Source: Megaustenia siamemsis (taxonomy: Eukaryota; Mollusca; Gastropoda; Stylommatophora; Ariophantidae). Taken from it: a DNA stretch of 64,000 nucleotides. Under the pieces are notes generated by a model. It did no database searches. It was not told the DNA's origin and saw only the letters and a list, made by a program, of their open reading frames with translations. Location of the stretch: assembly GCA_032433765.1 (NCBI GenBank), contig JAVIAB010000041.1:73492232-73556231 (forward strand), read 5' to 3'. This document shows, piece by piece, positions 47,494 through 59,124 of the stretch. Made by a program: the position numbers and the translations under genes. The stretch's first letter is position 1; each line of letters opens with the position of its first letter.

Positions 47494-48190
47494 TCTAAAG
47501 TGGAGTTTATCAACCTTTTTGTGCCCCCGTGTGTTTTGGAAGTTTTATAAAGAGCCAAGGCGCCACTATCCTCATTTATTGTTAGCATCTTCTCAACCTT
47601 TTTGTGCCCCCGGGTGTGCTGGAAGTTTTATAAAGAACCAAGGCGCCACTATCCACATTTATTGTTAGCATAGATATTCGTATCTATAACAGCTTTTCGC
47701 TCATCACACTGCTATTATGTGTCCATTTTCAACGAAAAATAAATATAAGGCTCTGTATCTTACCAACAAAAAAAAAAGTACAAACCTTTTGAAGATAAAC
47801 AACAAAATAGGGTTAAAAAAAAAAACCAAAACATAACACTGCACTAAACTATTCTGATGTTGATATTTTAAAAGATTTTAATAAAAGTTGGTTTATGATT
47901 GATGTCAATTCGCGTTCTATCCAAGCCTTTCAAGATACCACATAAGGCTAATTCCAACCGCTAAATCTGCTTTGTTCCGTCCATTCGATTCCGACAGTCA
48001 CCGCTTCTGTTCATTGGGAAGGAGAAGAAAACATCAACGTTTGATTCATCCTTTTCTTTTTTTTTCTTTCTCTCAATCTTTCGTTCAACTGATTGGCGGA
48101 CAATAAATGACGTCACTCACTGGAATGAGGTTCAACATCCTTAACACCAAGAAAACACGCGGCGGGCGCCACGTTGAGAATTACTGTCTA
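47494..48190. mobile_element. Possible non-autonomous hAT-like element
   Basis: agtggagtttatcaaccttt at the left and the inverse of agtaattctcaacgtggcgc at the right resemble hAT ends. Inside, an 80-bp block (tttgtgcccccgtgtgtttt ... ttattgttagcat) is duplicated in tandem at 47517-47671. No clear 8-bp target duplication, so tentative. Confidence 0.35.
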
Positions 48191-48260
48191 AGGGATATGA
48201 TGATGAAGTTTCGGCAATCTGTTATTTATGAAAAAAACTAGTCCTGCACATTTATATATA

Positions 48261-49623
48261 TAGGGTGTCTCTTTAATGACTGCATTTTTTGTTGTTGAAA
48301 TAATTACGCACCTAAATTGTATCTATGTATGACGTAATAGTTCAAGAACCATTTACGTGTTCATTTAAACATCACTGCTACATGATAGATCTGGCTTACA
48401 ATGGTGTTAACGATTGAAGAAAGAGTATTTATAGTGTAGCATGTGTTCCGTAACGGCGGCAAGTATTCGAATGGGGTTGTTGAACAATTTGTGATTTCCT
48501 GATACACCAGTGCCTCATCGAAATACTGTGAGTAATTTAATAATCAAATTTCAAAACACCGGTAGTGTACATGATGTTAGCCGTCCTGGTAGACCATCTG
48601 TTCTTGAAGTAACATCTCTCAACATCCAGGACAGCATTCTAATGAGTCCTGGCAAATCAATAAGAAAGCTGGCTCAACAAGTACACAAATCAAGCAGTAC
48701 TGTTCATAGAGTTCTGAAAAAAAAATTAAAGTTACATCCGTACAAATTTTCCGTCGTTCCTCAATTAAAAGAATTAGATCACCAATCCAGAATTAATTAT
48801 TGTATGTGGTTTGAGAATTTTCTAGCCCAAGAAGGTGAGGAAATCCTTGATTTCACTTTCTTCACAGATGAAGCATGGTTCCATTTGTCTGGGTACGTGA
48901 ATAGGCAGAATGATCGTCTTTGGAGTGATGAAAATCAACATGCATTGCACCCAGTGCCGCTTTACGATAAAAAAGTCGGAGTGTGGTGCGCTATAAGTCG
49001 TATGCGGATAATAGGATCTATATTTTTTAATGAAACAATAAATGCAGAACGTTACCGTACTTTAATTCTGGAACCGTTCATAGCACACCTTACAGAACGG
49101 GAAATTATGGAATCCTGGTTTCAGCAGGATGGGGCAACAGCACACACAGCCACAACAACACTCAATTATTTAGAAAGCATATTTGCAAATCGCATTATTT
49201 CACGTGGAATCTGGCCTGCTCGTTCACCAGATCTAACACCCCCAGATTATTATCTGTGTGGGGCATTGAAGGGGAAAGTTTATGAAAATAATCCGCAGAC
49301 AATTAATGACCTAAAGACTGAAATAGTAGACAAGATTAAACAAATATCACCAGACATTATTCTGAAGGTTTTCGCAAATATGGAAAGACGAATCACGACA
49401 TGTCTTGAAGCCCGTGGTGGACATTTTCAACATATGCTTTAAGCACAACTTTATTGTGTTAATACCAACATTACCCATTATAAGCTCGCCGATAGCAGTC
49501 AAGTATATTTGAATAATACCATTTATTTTACAATTTGCGTGACGCATTAGTTAACCGCATTTCTGGTGACGTTTTTCTTCCGAGAGTAGAAATTCACTGC
49601 ACTGCGACTTTAAAAACACCGTG
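48261..49623 (+). mobile_element. IS630-Tc1-mariner transposon, nearly intact
   Basis: 1363 bp between TA dinucleotides (48259-48260 and 49624-49625). The left end tagggtgtctctttaatgac and the inverted right end cggtgtttttaaagtcgcag are imperfect terminal inverted repeats. It carries one transposase gene (48401-49442). A related MITE may be at 40580. Confidence 0.85.
48401..49442 (+). pseudogene. Mariner-type transposase, one stop and one frameshift near the N-terminus
   Basis: The ATG at 48401 opens MVLTIEERVFIV, followed by a TAG (48437-48439), then HVFRNGGKYSNGVVEQF and a frameshift near 48500. From 48510 the frame is open for 310 codons. It has a helix-turn-helix region (GRPSVLEV...KSIRKLAQQVHKSSSTVHRV) and the DDE/D catalytic triad: FFTDEAWFHLSG, WFQQDGATAHTA and SPDLTPPDYYLCG. 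By my count 38 residues lie between the second and third Asp, against 34 in classical mariner. The end ARGGHFQHML is typical of a widespread arthropod-type branch. With just two lesions it is a recent arrival. Confidence 0.88.
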
Positions 49624-49639
49624 TACTTGTATGTATGTG

Positions 49640-50104
49640 TGTGTATGTAGTATATTCGTGTGTGTATGTACGTATATATATATTTACATAAGTAAATGCT
49701 CAGTGTATGGCTCGTGTATCAATCCCAAACCTTTGGCTTCAGAAACATAGAATTCGGGAGGAATATGTTTTCCCAAAAATCAACAACTGAGAATAAATTG
49801 AATTTCTACCTGAGCATGAACCTATTATTGAAGGTCACAACAGAAGTAACATTCTACCATTAACATGTGTAAGTTCCGTGAGCGCCAGAAAGCAATATCA
49901 ATGTAAATGATAAATATATAACACTCGCTAGCTGACAGATCACTGTATCTTTAGAACTCTTTGAACTAGGAAGGTGAAACTGTATGCTCTTATCTTTTGC
50001 GTACTTTTGTAGGAAGTCTTTTGAAATTTTAATTTCCAACGAGTGAAACTTTCGATTGAACCCACAAAATTGAATTTAAATAAATATGTGTCTTCTCAAA
50101 ATAT
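49640..50104. other. Unassigned (intron 2)
   Basis: A short GT-rich run near 49630-49680. Nothing else recognised. Confidence 0.4.
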
Positions 50105-50860
50105 AATCATCATCATCATGTTTCATACCGGGTGGCGTAGGCAATCATGTCCATACCACAATTTTCTATCCACAATACATCGTAACAATTCTGTTGTTGA
50201 CTGTTTCCCATGCCATGACACCAAACTAGTTAGTATCTTCTATCCACAATACATCGTAACAATTCTGTTGTTGACTGTTTCCCATGCCATGACACCAAGC
50301 TATCTAGTATCTTCTATCCACAATACATCGTAACAATTCTGTTGTTGACTGTTTCCCATGCCATGACACCAAACTATCTAGTATCTTCTATCCACAATAC
50401 ATCGTAACAATTCTGTTGTTGACTGTTTCCCATGCCATGACACCAAACTATCCAGTATCTTCTATCCACAATACATCGTAACAATTCTGTTGTTGACTGT
50501 TTCCCATGCCATGAGACCAAGCTATCTAGTATCTTCTATCGTTGTCATCCGCAATCCTTCCCTGTATTTTGCCAGTTGTAACCAAATATTCCAACTTCCC
50601 TCTTTTCATGATGTGCCCGAAAAATGTTCATTTTTTCTTTCCGATGTTTTCAGGAGCTCCTTTTTTGTGTTGGCGTCTTGGAGAATGTCCTTGTTGGTCT
50701 TTTTATCTGTGTAGGGAATTTTCAGCATTTTTCTGGGCAATCCCATCTCTTTGGCCTCTAATCCTCTTTTCATTTGTTTGTTTACTGACCATGATTCGCT
50801 TCCATATGTCAGAATAAGCTTTATAGAGCGCTGATAGACTCTCTTTCTCACTTCTATAAA
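50105..50860 (-). pseudogene. Family D non-LTR retrotransposon, 3' part, with internal tandem amplification
   Basis: The minus strand reads VYQRSIKLILTYGSESWSVN, KEMGLPRKMLKIPYTDKKTN and KDILQDANTKKELLKTSERK, a relative of family B. Near its 3' end a 74-bp segment is repeated five times (see 50165-50540). The frame is broken downstream. Confidence 0.78.
50165..50540. repeat. 74-bp tandem repeat derived from the family D element
   Basis: Five copies starting ctatccacaatacatcgtaa, at 50166, 50240, 50314, 50388 and 50462. The unit lies within the homologous region of other copies, where it is single, so the array arose after insertion. Confidence 0.85.
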
Positions 50861-51149
50861 ATTATAGAGGATACCAAAATGAAAGGAATTTACACCTGGG
50901 CAAAAAGTTGTTGTAGGCCTATTTACTAGTGGCTATTGAACCAGATTCAGCGAAAACAAGCTTTCGTGCGATCGTGATCGAAGGTGTTTGGGTTCACCCA
51001 TGCTTAAAATGAGTACCGAAGTTTCAATGGAAAGTAAAGTTCCCTAGAGTGGTACAGATCACTTCATCATAAAATGTGAGTTGAAAAAATAGCCACTAAC
51101 AGACACGTTTTGTCATATTTTAAATTTTCTTGTTTACATATATGTATCC

Positions 51150-51562
51150 GCGCTGTACCAAATGGAAGCAAATCATGGACAGTAGACAAACAAATGAAAA
51201 GACGAGGAGTGGCCACAGAGATGGAATTTCTCAGAAGAATGTTGAGAGTTCTAATGACAGCTAAAAAGACTTAACGAGGACATTTTCAGATGCCAACAAA
51301 AAAATGGAGATTCTCAAAACATCACAGAAAGAAATAATCAACATTTTTCTGGCGCATCATGAGAGTAGGTAAGCTGAAGCACTTGGTTGCAACTGGTAAA
51401 TTATAGGGTAAGAGAGATTGAGGACGACAAAGAAAGACGATACTAGATAGCTTGGTGTCGTTGAACGGTAAATAGTCAAAAATTGTATAAGAAACCCTTT
51501 GGGTAGAAAATTGTGGAAGGACATGATACCCTACGCCAAAAGGTGTGGCACATGATGATCCG
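51150..51562 (+). pseudogene. Family D non-LTR retrotransposon, 3' fragment
   Basis: GSKSWTVDKQMKRRGVATEM, FLRRMLRVLMTAKKT, then frames with stops (TILDSLVSLNG, VENCGRT) to a gatgatc tail at 51560. Same family as 50105-50860, opposite strand. Confidence 0.75.
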
Positions 51563-51574
51563 CGACAGATTGTT

Positions 51575-51795
51575 GGTCAGTTACTGGAGTAGTAAGGTCA
51601 AGAGGTCGAGTTCTGGTAGCTGGCTTCCAGATTTACTTTCTATAAACGGGTATGGATTTTTTTACTGGGAAAAATCTGCACGTGATTAATACTGACCACA
51701 TTACTCCACAATTAATGTGATTATTGTCTATTTAAAAACGTGGGCACTAATACCGTATACTATAAACGCCAAGTGATGTGACGGGACTTTTTCCA
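51575..51795 (+). mobile_element. S1 SINE, diverged copy, + strand
   Basis: ggtcgagttctggtagctgg (B-box region), tgggaaaaatctgcacgtga, taatactgaccacattactc, cactaataccgtatactata and cgccaagtgatgtgacggga follow the S1 order. The tRNA-like head is mostly lost. Confidence 0.65.
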
Positions 51796-52140
51796 TAATT
51801 TTTTTTTTTTTCCCCACAAATGCAACATTTTAATTCTGATATACGCTGAAGCACCCCTGTTCTGACAACCCGTGTTCGATTTCCCGCTAGGAGCAGTTTG
51901 AGTTTTACTCGTGGTTGGAAAAAAAAAAAAAAATACCCCCACGGTCGACCCAGCGTTTGGCAGAAATGGGTACCAGGGTATTACCCTGGGAAGGCGAGGA
52001 ATGTCGCTTCGCATCTGAGTTTCGTGTGCTTGAGGCAACACTATACAGAAATATCCCAACATTTCTGGATAGGCGGCCGAGCACATATAGGTGTAAACTC
52101 GCGCGCTAAGACGCCGGTTCAAGTCTTGTACTTTACCTTT
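51796..52140 (+). other. Fragments of tRNA-like sequence (intron 2)
   Basis: A B-box-like gtgttcgatttccc at about 51870 and cggttcaagtcttg at about 52112 suggest two more decayed SINE heads. Between them is an A-run and GC-rich DNA without assignment. Confidence 0.35.
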
Positions 52141-52308
52141 ACTGCCTGTCTCTTATTTACAGGTAAAACAAGTAGAATATGTTGCAATTTAAATCTGACT
52201 AAATAAATATCATTTACGAAGAGTATACAACGTGTAATAATTTAATGCTGTTCAGGGTTTTTTTTATTGATTGTTACATTAATTAGAACTGATGATGTCT
52301 CTTTCCAG

Positions 52309-52436
52309 CGGTACAGAATGCCAGTGGCTTATCACAGCTTCTTCGTCTTCAGATGTTGTTGTGTTGAGTTTGCTGGATTTCTACTTGGAAGAATCAAAGT
52401 CGTTTTGCAGTAATGACTTTGTGGACATATTTGATG
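52309..52436 (+). CDS. CUB-domain protein, exon 3 (CUB core)
   Basis: The acceptor is ctctttccag at 52308 and the donor gtacgt at 52437. The exon encodes residues 56-99 (the first and last codons are split). It holds the second cysteine in TECQWLI (Cys60), the third in SFCSNDF (Cys89), and the typical CUB segment NDFVDIFDG, whose Asp residues align with the calcium ligand of calcium-binding CUB domains. The split codons restore Ser56 and Gly99 exactly. The frame is open and free of damage. Confidence 0.9.
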
Positions 52437-52469
52437 GTACGTTCATTTTGTGAAATTATTCTTTTGAGG

Positions 52470-52803
52470 GATTTCTTAGGGTCTCTTTCTTTGTCATATC
52501 GTAATCCTGGCGGTCCGTGTGGCATTACTGACAGACTTCATCGACCTGCTCCAGTGATCTATTTCTACTGTCACTCTTTGGGGTTGTGCGAAGTTTAGGT
52601 CAATCCATTCTTTAATCTTATCTTTCCATTTCTTTCTCTGTCTATCTCTCCTATATCCAATTACAATACCCCGCAGAAGGGTCTTTGCCAGACCAGATGA
52701 TGGAGATACGTGACCAACGCATTTCATTGTGTATTTTTCCGCAATATTTCTTCATCGTGTACTGCTGCTCTTTGTGATATTCGTTTGTGATCTTTTCATT
52801 TGT
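52470..52803 (-). pseudogene. Another non-LTR retrotransposon 3' end (intron 3)
   Basis: The minus strand reads GHVSPSSGLAKTLLRGIVIG, RRDRQRKKWKDKIKEWIDLN and FAQPQRVTVEIDHWSRSMKS. The pattern G-H-V, then R-x-x-x-K-x-W-x-D-x-I-x-E-W, is that of RT C-terminal ends. Related to no other copy in the window. Confidence 0.7.
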
Positions 52804-52817
52804 CATACGGTTCAATT

Positions 52818-53204
52818 GATGATGATGATGATGCGGTCGCCCGATGATTTGAGGTATTCTAGCGGATACGAACCGTAGACTTCCTCCTCGTCATCCGCCC
52901 TTAAAAGGACGTTAAGTGGACGTAGTTACGTTGTGTTGAAGTTTGCAGTGTAACACTGTGATATTTGCGCCTTTCGGCCCAACACATCCGACTTCAGCCG
53001 ACATTTTTGAGTACCGGGTTTGTCTTCCCTCTTCGATCCCTGCTCGCTTGGCCAGACTAGACAGGTTAGTCTGTTTCTGGAGGCACCGCGGAGAGGTGTA
53101 GCAGGGTCTGGATGGTTCTGGTTCACCGATCCTGGCGCAAGCCATCAGTTATGAGTCACTGACGACTTCCAGCTCTGGTGCTGGGTGGGGCGCGCCTTCG
53201 CCTC
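52818..53204 (-). mobile_element. 387-bp retroposed element with 14-bp target duplication
   Basis: Bounded by catacggttcaatt at 52804-52817 and again at 53205-53218. On the minus strand it begins ggaggcgaaggcgcgcccca and ends in an (ATC)n tail at 52818-52832. GC-rich compared with its surroundings. It is a SINE or the 3' end of a longer non-LTR element; no other copy is in the window and no tRNA-like head was found. Confidence 0.82.
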
Positions 53205-53434
53205 CATACGGTTCAATTAAAATATGTCTTAAAACCTATATATATATATAACAACACTTCTTGCTTTTTCGTAATTCTGTTAAATATCATATCATCAAAA
53301 TAGGAAAAGAATATAAAACCATATTTAGATGAAGAATAATGTTTTGTACAAATAAAAAAAGAAAGTGAAAAATTGTTCGGTGGTAATAAATAACAGTAAC
53401 AGAACAAGGATGCGCCGACTGCAATGAAACTGAT

Positions 53435-53603
53435 TTCTTGAATAGAATAGAATAGAATAGAAAAGAATAGAATAGAATAGAATAGAATAGAATAGAATAG
53501 AATAGAATAGAATAGAATAGAATAGAATAGATTAGAATAGAATAGAATAGAATAGATTAGAATAGAATAGAATAGAATAATAGAATAGAATAGAATAGAA
53601 TGC
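53435..53603. repeat. (TAGAA)n pentanucleotide repeat
   Basis: About 33 tagaa units with a few substitutions. Confidence 0.95.
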
Positions 53604-53734
53604 AAGCTACCCACAGTGAAAGAAATGAGATTTTGTTGCAATTGTTATTACTATTATACAAGATGCTTCTTTGACGCCAATAATTTATTTCTTGGTTGAG
53701 CAACAAGAACAAGAAGACGAAGAATTAAATCATC

Positions 53735-54805
53735 ATCAGGTCGCATGTCCTTTGCAGAACATTGCATTCATCACCGATTGTCTGAAAGAATCTCTGTCTC
53801 TAGCCATATCTCCAGCAGAACATTGCATTCATCACCGATTGTCTGAAAGAATCTCTGTCTCTAGCCATATCTCCTACAGAACATTGCATTCATCACCGAT
53901 TGTCTGAAAGAATCTCTGTCTCTAGCCATATCTCCTACAGAACATTGCATTCATCACCGATTGTCTGAAAGAATCTCTGTCTCTAGTCATATCTCCAGCA
54001 GAACATTGCATTCATCACCGATTGTCTGAAAGAATCTCTGTCTCTAGCCATATCTCCAGAAGAACATTGCATTCATCACCGATTGTCTGAAAGAATCTCT
54101 GTCTCTAGCCATATCTCCTACAGAACATTGCATTCATCACCGATTGTCTGAAAGAATCTCTGTCTCTAGCCATATCTCCTACAGAACATTGCATTCATCA
54201 CCGATTGTCTGAAAGAATCTCTGTCTCTAGCCATATCTCCTACAGAACATTGCATTCATCACCGATTGTCTGAAAGAATCTCTGTCTCTAGCCATATCTC
54301 CAGAAGAACATTGCATTCATCACCGATTGTCTGAAAGAATCTCTGTCTCTAGCCATATCTCCTACAGAACATTGCATTCATCACCGATTGTCTGAAAGAA
54401 TCTCTGTCTCTAGCCATATCTCCTACAGAACATTGCATTCATCACCGATTGTCTGAAAGAATCTCTGTCTCTAGCCATATCTCCTACAGAACATTGCATT
54501 CATCACCGATTGTCTGAAAGAATCTCTGTCTCTAGCCATATCTTCAGCAGAACATTGCATTCATCACCGATTGTCTGAAAGAATCTCTGTCTCTAGCCAT
54601 ATCTCCTACAGAACATTGCATTCATCACCGATTGTCTGAAAGAATCTCTGTCTCTAGCCATATCTCCTACAGAACATTGCATTCATCACCGATTGTCTGA
54701 AAGAATCTCTGTCTCTAGCCATATCTCCTACAGAACATTGCATTCATCACCGATTGTCTGAAAGAATCTCTGTCTCTAGCCATATCTCCAGCAGAACGTT
54801 GCACT
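53735..54805. repeat. 61-bp satellite in intron 3
   Basis: About 17 nearly identical copies of acattgcattcatcaccgat + tgtctgaaagaatctctgtc + tctagccatatctcctacaga. Variants at the ctacaga/cagcaga/cagaaga site mark copy groups. acattgcatt at 53881 and 53942 gives the period 61. Confidence 0.95.
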
Positions 54806-55239
54806 CACTACAGATCGACTAAGTCTCCTTGATGTCTCGAAACCACATTCATCTTGGTCCGCCCCAGATGCTTTGCCCAGGAATCATGCCTTCCATTATT
54901 GTTCTTTCCAACCCACAGAGTCTTTTACCGGTATCATAGTTTTTTTTTTAATTTTTCTCGGAAGAATGGCATTTATAAGCCAGTTCTTTTAATGTTTAAA
55001 TCTCTTAACTCGTTCCGTACGTTTCGACGCACTGTGCGTTATGCCAACTTTTTGTACATGTCTTGTATCATCTTGCTAGTGGTCAAGTCTAGTACCTTGT
55101 TCGATTTACTAATTAATATATATTATTATATGTGTTAGATAAATATAAATATGTAGATTGATTCTTAAAACCATGAAAGATGTGTTTCTGGAATCGCTTC
55201 AATTGCATTGATAAAAAGCTTCCGTACGCAAAGAGTTAA
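54806..55239. other. Unassigned (intron 3)
   Basis: Pieces such as ccgccccagatgctttgccc could be decayed retroelement sequence. Not assigned. Confidence 0.35.
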
Positions 55240-55245
55240 TATGCC
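55240..55245 (+). repeat. 6-bp target-site duplication, left side of fold-back 2
   Basis: TATGCC directly precedes the AGTAGTAGC tip. It is identical to 63039-63044. Confidence 0.9.
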
Positions 55246-55441
55246 AGTAGTAGCTGTGGCTGTGAACCCATCCCAAAAGTGGAATAACATGCACCGAAAG
55301 ACAATAGATTTGGCACCGACTTTGCACGAAACTTGCACCAAAACCGTGCAAAAAAAAAAAAAAAATTTTTTTTCGAATTCGTTTTTTTTCGAACTTCAAT
55401 ATTTTTTCTTGGGGGGGGGGGAAATTTTTTTTTTGGGGTTC

Positions 55442-56095
55442 GTCAGTTTGTCGAAACGGTCTACTGTGTCTGAGAGATTAACGCAGGTAAATTCAAAGGA
55501 GACTCGGTGCTAATCGGCTTATAGAGCGGGGGTCGTCTCTCGCTGTGTGTTAGATGAAAATATTTGTGAAAGAGTATTTTAAAAGAGTATATTTGTGAAA
55601 GTAAAAATTCAGAATTATTTTAAAAATATGTATTTGTGAAAGTAAACTCAGAATTATTATAAAAAAAAAAATAACAAAAAACAGTCTCCCTTCAGGATTC
55701 GAACACGGGTCTACTACGTGACAGGGCGACGTGTAAAAAAAATGCTGACAAGCAATGACGCTGAAGGTTAGTTTGTCGAACGGTCTACAGTTTCTGAGAG
55801 CTTAACGCAGGTAAATTCAAAAGAGACTCGGTGCTAATCGGCTTATTGTCCGGTGATCTTCGCTCGCTGTGTGTTAGATGAAAATATTTGTGAAAGAGTA
55901 TTTTAAAAGAGTATATTTGTGAACGTAAAAAAACTCAGAATTATTAAAAAATAAAAAATAAATAAAAACAATAAAAAGTCTCCCTTCAGGATTCGATCAC
56001 GGGTCTACTACGTGACAGGGCGACGTGTAAAAAAAATGCTGACAAGCAATTATTAGTATCGTTAGCGTCATGTACCAGATTATAGCGATTTCTCT
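55442..56095. repeat. Two subterminal repeats of about 327 bp, left arm of fold-back 2
   Basis: gtttgtcgaa..ggtcta occurs at about 55446 and 55773, followed each time by the same order of motifs: acgcaggtaaattcaaa, gctaatcggctta, tgtgtgttagatgaaaat. Each copy carries, on the minus strand, a tRNA-like half with a B box (gtgttcgaatcc; gtgatcgaatcc in the second). The mirror copies are at about 62205-62850 (right arm). Confidence 0.75.
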
Positions 56096-56598
56096 CTATT
56101 GCATATCCAAGCTAACTCAAGTCAAATAAAAATCATCATCATGTGCCTCAACACTATCCCTTCCAACACCAGCATCAACCCTTCATGTCCTATCATCATA
56201 CCACACAAAGTTTCAAACCGATTATTATTCGCCGGCGGTGGGCATGTGAGGTGGAGGGGCGGGTAATAGGCAACAGGAGGCGACATGTAAAAAAAAATGC
56301 TGACAAGCAATGACGTTGAAGGGGTATTGTTAGGAAAAGGATTAGATAAATACGACTAGCTCGCGGGCGGGAACGAGTTCGTCGGCACAGGTGTGTTATT
56401 GTAGTATCGCTAACATCATGTGCCAGGATAGCGGTTCTTGAGGAAAGATTATTGGTCGTGTGTGTTATCGCTACCAACATCATCATGTGTCGTGTAGTAA
56501 GGTGTGCTAATATTAAATAGTGACGCTCGCTCTTTCTCATTCAATGTAAAGCAAAACAAAATTCTATATTTCACAACTTTATTAATACATCATATATA

Positions 56599-56889
56599 TT
56601 ACTGTCCGGTTGTTGATAATTTTAAGCGTCTGGGTTTCCTCCCTCCTGTTTTGGTGGTACTGTTTGTTAAATGTCTATCAAACACGGGTGCATAGGAAGT
56701 TTCATTAGCCTTCAAAACACAACCGCCCTCCATTTTGACAAAACCTTGATCAAAGCTGGAATAGGTAATCGGTGACTTTGCTGAAACATCCTGGGCATCC
56801 ATACTGGCTGCCGGAGCTGTCGTCTGATTAACAAGAGTGAGGTCCCCTTGGTTAACAAAAAAGGGCGTGTAGTTGATGAAATTGACACA
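56599..56889 (-). pseudogene. C-terminal reading frame with polyA signal, left arm of fold-back 2
   Basis: Minus-strand frame of about 97 codons without a start of its own, entered from a stop-bounded satellite. It contains VNFINYTPFFVNQGDLTL and ends in the basic stretch GGRKPRRLKLSTTGQ. A polyA signal (AATAAA) follows about 15 nt after the stop. It points toward the left tip. The clean 3' end suggests the tail of a former element gene, perhaps structural, but I do not recognise the family. Confidence 0.45.
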
Positions 56890-57590
56890 TCATCATCATG
56901 TGCCACCCTCAACACTATCATCATCATGTGCCACCCTCAACATCCCCCTTCCTATCATCATCATGTGCCACCCTCAACACTATCATCATGTACCACCCTC
57001 AACACTATCATCATGTGCCACCCTCAACATCCCCCTTCCTATCATCATCATGTGCCACCCTCACTCTCTCTCTCTCTCTCTATCGCATATCCAAGCTAAC
57101 TCAAGTCAAATAAAAATCATCACCAAGCCACACAAATTGACACATCATCATCATGTGCCACCCTCAACATCCCCCTTCCTATCATCATCATGTGCCACCC
57201 TCAACACTATCATCATCATCATCCACCCTCATCATCATCACCCCTTCCTATCATCATCATGTGCCACCCTCAACACTATCATCATGTACCACCCTCAACA
57301 TCCCCCTTCCTATCATCATCATGTGCCACCCTCAACACTATCATCATCATGCGCCACCCTCAACACCAGCCCTTCATGTCCTATCATCATGTGCCACCCT
57401 CAACACTATCATCATGTGCCACCCTCAACATCCCCCTTCCTATCATCATCATGTGCCACCCTCAACACTATCATCATCATGCGCCACCCTCAGCACCAGC
57501 CCTTCATGTCCTATCATCATGTGCCACCCTCAACACCATCATCAAACCTTCATGTCCTATCATCATCATGTGCCACCCTCAACATCAAAC
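56885..57590. repeat. CATCAT/GTGCCACCCTCAACA satellite, left arm of fold-back 2
   Basis: Variants of atcatcatgtgccaccctca in tandem, mixed with catcccccttcctatcatc units. All frames look open because the unit has no stop. Mirrored at about 60669-61393. Confidence 0.85.
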
Positions 57591-57747
57591 CTTCCGGCTT
57601 GGACGGAGGAACTGTTTTCCATCAGTCGAGTAAATGAAACAAACCCCGTTACATATGTGTTGAAAGACGATAAGGGCGATGAGATAGAGGGGTCATTCTA
57701 CACACCGAAAATTCAAAAAGTTGGAGACAAACTCATCATCCCTGCAT
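57588..57747 (+). pseudogene. Integrase C-terminal tail fragment, left arm of fold-back 2
   Basis: The frame encodes LPAWTEELFSISRV, then TYVLKDDKGDEIEGSFY, then PKIQKV. The order 'W-T-E-E-x-F-x-I', 'T-Y-x-L-x-D-x-x-G-x-x-I-x-G-S-F-Y' and 'Q-K-V' is the pattern known downstream of the rve integrase core in Polinton/Maverick and related transposon proteins. This is recalled family knowledge, not a search. The catalytic core is missing. Upstream, the CATCAT satellite continues in the same open frame, so a 236-codon frame runs from 57153 to 57863, but most of it is repeat. Confidence 0.6.
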
Positions 57748-57784
57748 GTCCTATCATCAAGCCACACAAAGTATCAACCAGCGA

Positions 57785-57839
<55 letters not shown>

Positions 57840-58044
57840 GCTCTGTCTCTCTCACATTCATGATAAACCAAATCAAAATAGGCTCATATTAAAAAAGTCG
57901 AATTAAAACCGTAAAATATTCCACTACAACACAGACCGCTAGACTGAACAGTACTATGAAAATAAACGTCCGTGAATCAAGCGCGCTTATAACACGAAGT
58001 CTCACATCCGACTAGTTTAAATATAATCTGGTAAATAAAAGTTA

Positions 58045-58855
58045 GGAGGCAAGGGCAGAAACTTAGGAGGTAAGGGCAGAAACCAAAGAGGCAAGGTCAG
58101 AAAACAAGGAGGGAAGGTCAGAAATCTAAGAGGCAAGGGCAGAAACCTAGGAGACAAGGGCAGAAACCTAGGAGACAAGGTCAGAAACCTAGGAGGCGAG
58201 GGCAGAAACCAAAGAGGCAAGGTCAGAAACCAAGGAGGGAAGGTCAGAAAACTAGGAAGCAAAGGCTGAAAACAAGGAGGGGAGGTCAGAAATCTAGGAA
58301 GCTGTGTTAGAAAACAAGGAGGGAAGGTCAGAAAGGACATGCTCACCTATCGGAAGTTTTGTCCCTCATATGCTATTTCAAAAGTTGTCTTCGTCAATTT
58401 AGGGAAGGTCAGAAACCTAGGAGGCAAGGGCAGAAACCTAGGAGACATGGACAGAAAACTAGGAAGCAAAGGCTGAAAACAAGGAGGGGAGGTCAGAAAT
58501 CTAGGAAGCTGTGTTAGAAAACAAGGAGGGAAGGTCAGAAACCTAGGAGGCATGGTCAGAAATCTAGGAAGCTGTGTTAGAAAACAAGGAGGCAAGGTGA
58601 GAAAACAAGGAGGGAAGGTCAGAAATCTAAGAGGCGAGGGCAGAAACCTAGGAGACAAGGGCAGAAACCTAGGAGGCGAGGGCAGAAACCAAAGAGGCAA
58701 GGTCAGAAACCTAGGAGGCATGGTCAGAAATCTAGGAAGCTGTGTTAGAAAACAAGGAGGCAAGGTGAGAAAACAAGGAGGGAAGGTCAGAAATCTAAGA
58801 GGCGAGGGCAGAAACCTAGGAGACAAGGGCAGAAACCAAAGAGGCAAGGTCAGAC
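58045..58855. repeat. Purine-rich ~21-bp satellite, left arm of fold-back 2
   Basis: Tandem aaggtcagaaacctaggagg-type units with variants (aagctgtgttagaaaacaag). The + strand is strongly purine-rich. Interrupted once at about 58335-58400 by a short single-copy stretch. Mirrored at about 59460-60210. Confidence 0.85.
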
Positions 58856-59124
58856 ATTTTCATTATTTGGAGTCTTTGTATTACCTTCTTAGTGAGATTC
58901 TCTACGTGTTTCTTCAAAAAGCTACTCTCATTCTCATACTAGTTAGACACATCGAACCGTTCGTTATTTCTAAAGCCAAAAAAAAAAAGTTTGGCCAAAT
59001 CACTAAAAATTTACCCACAGAACAAAATAAATATAGACTCATATTAAAAAAGTCGACCTCAAAACCATAAAAATCTACTCCCACACTCATCTAAAAGTTA
59101 CACCAAAACCGCACGAGATTTGCA

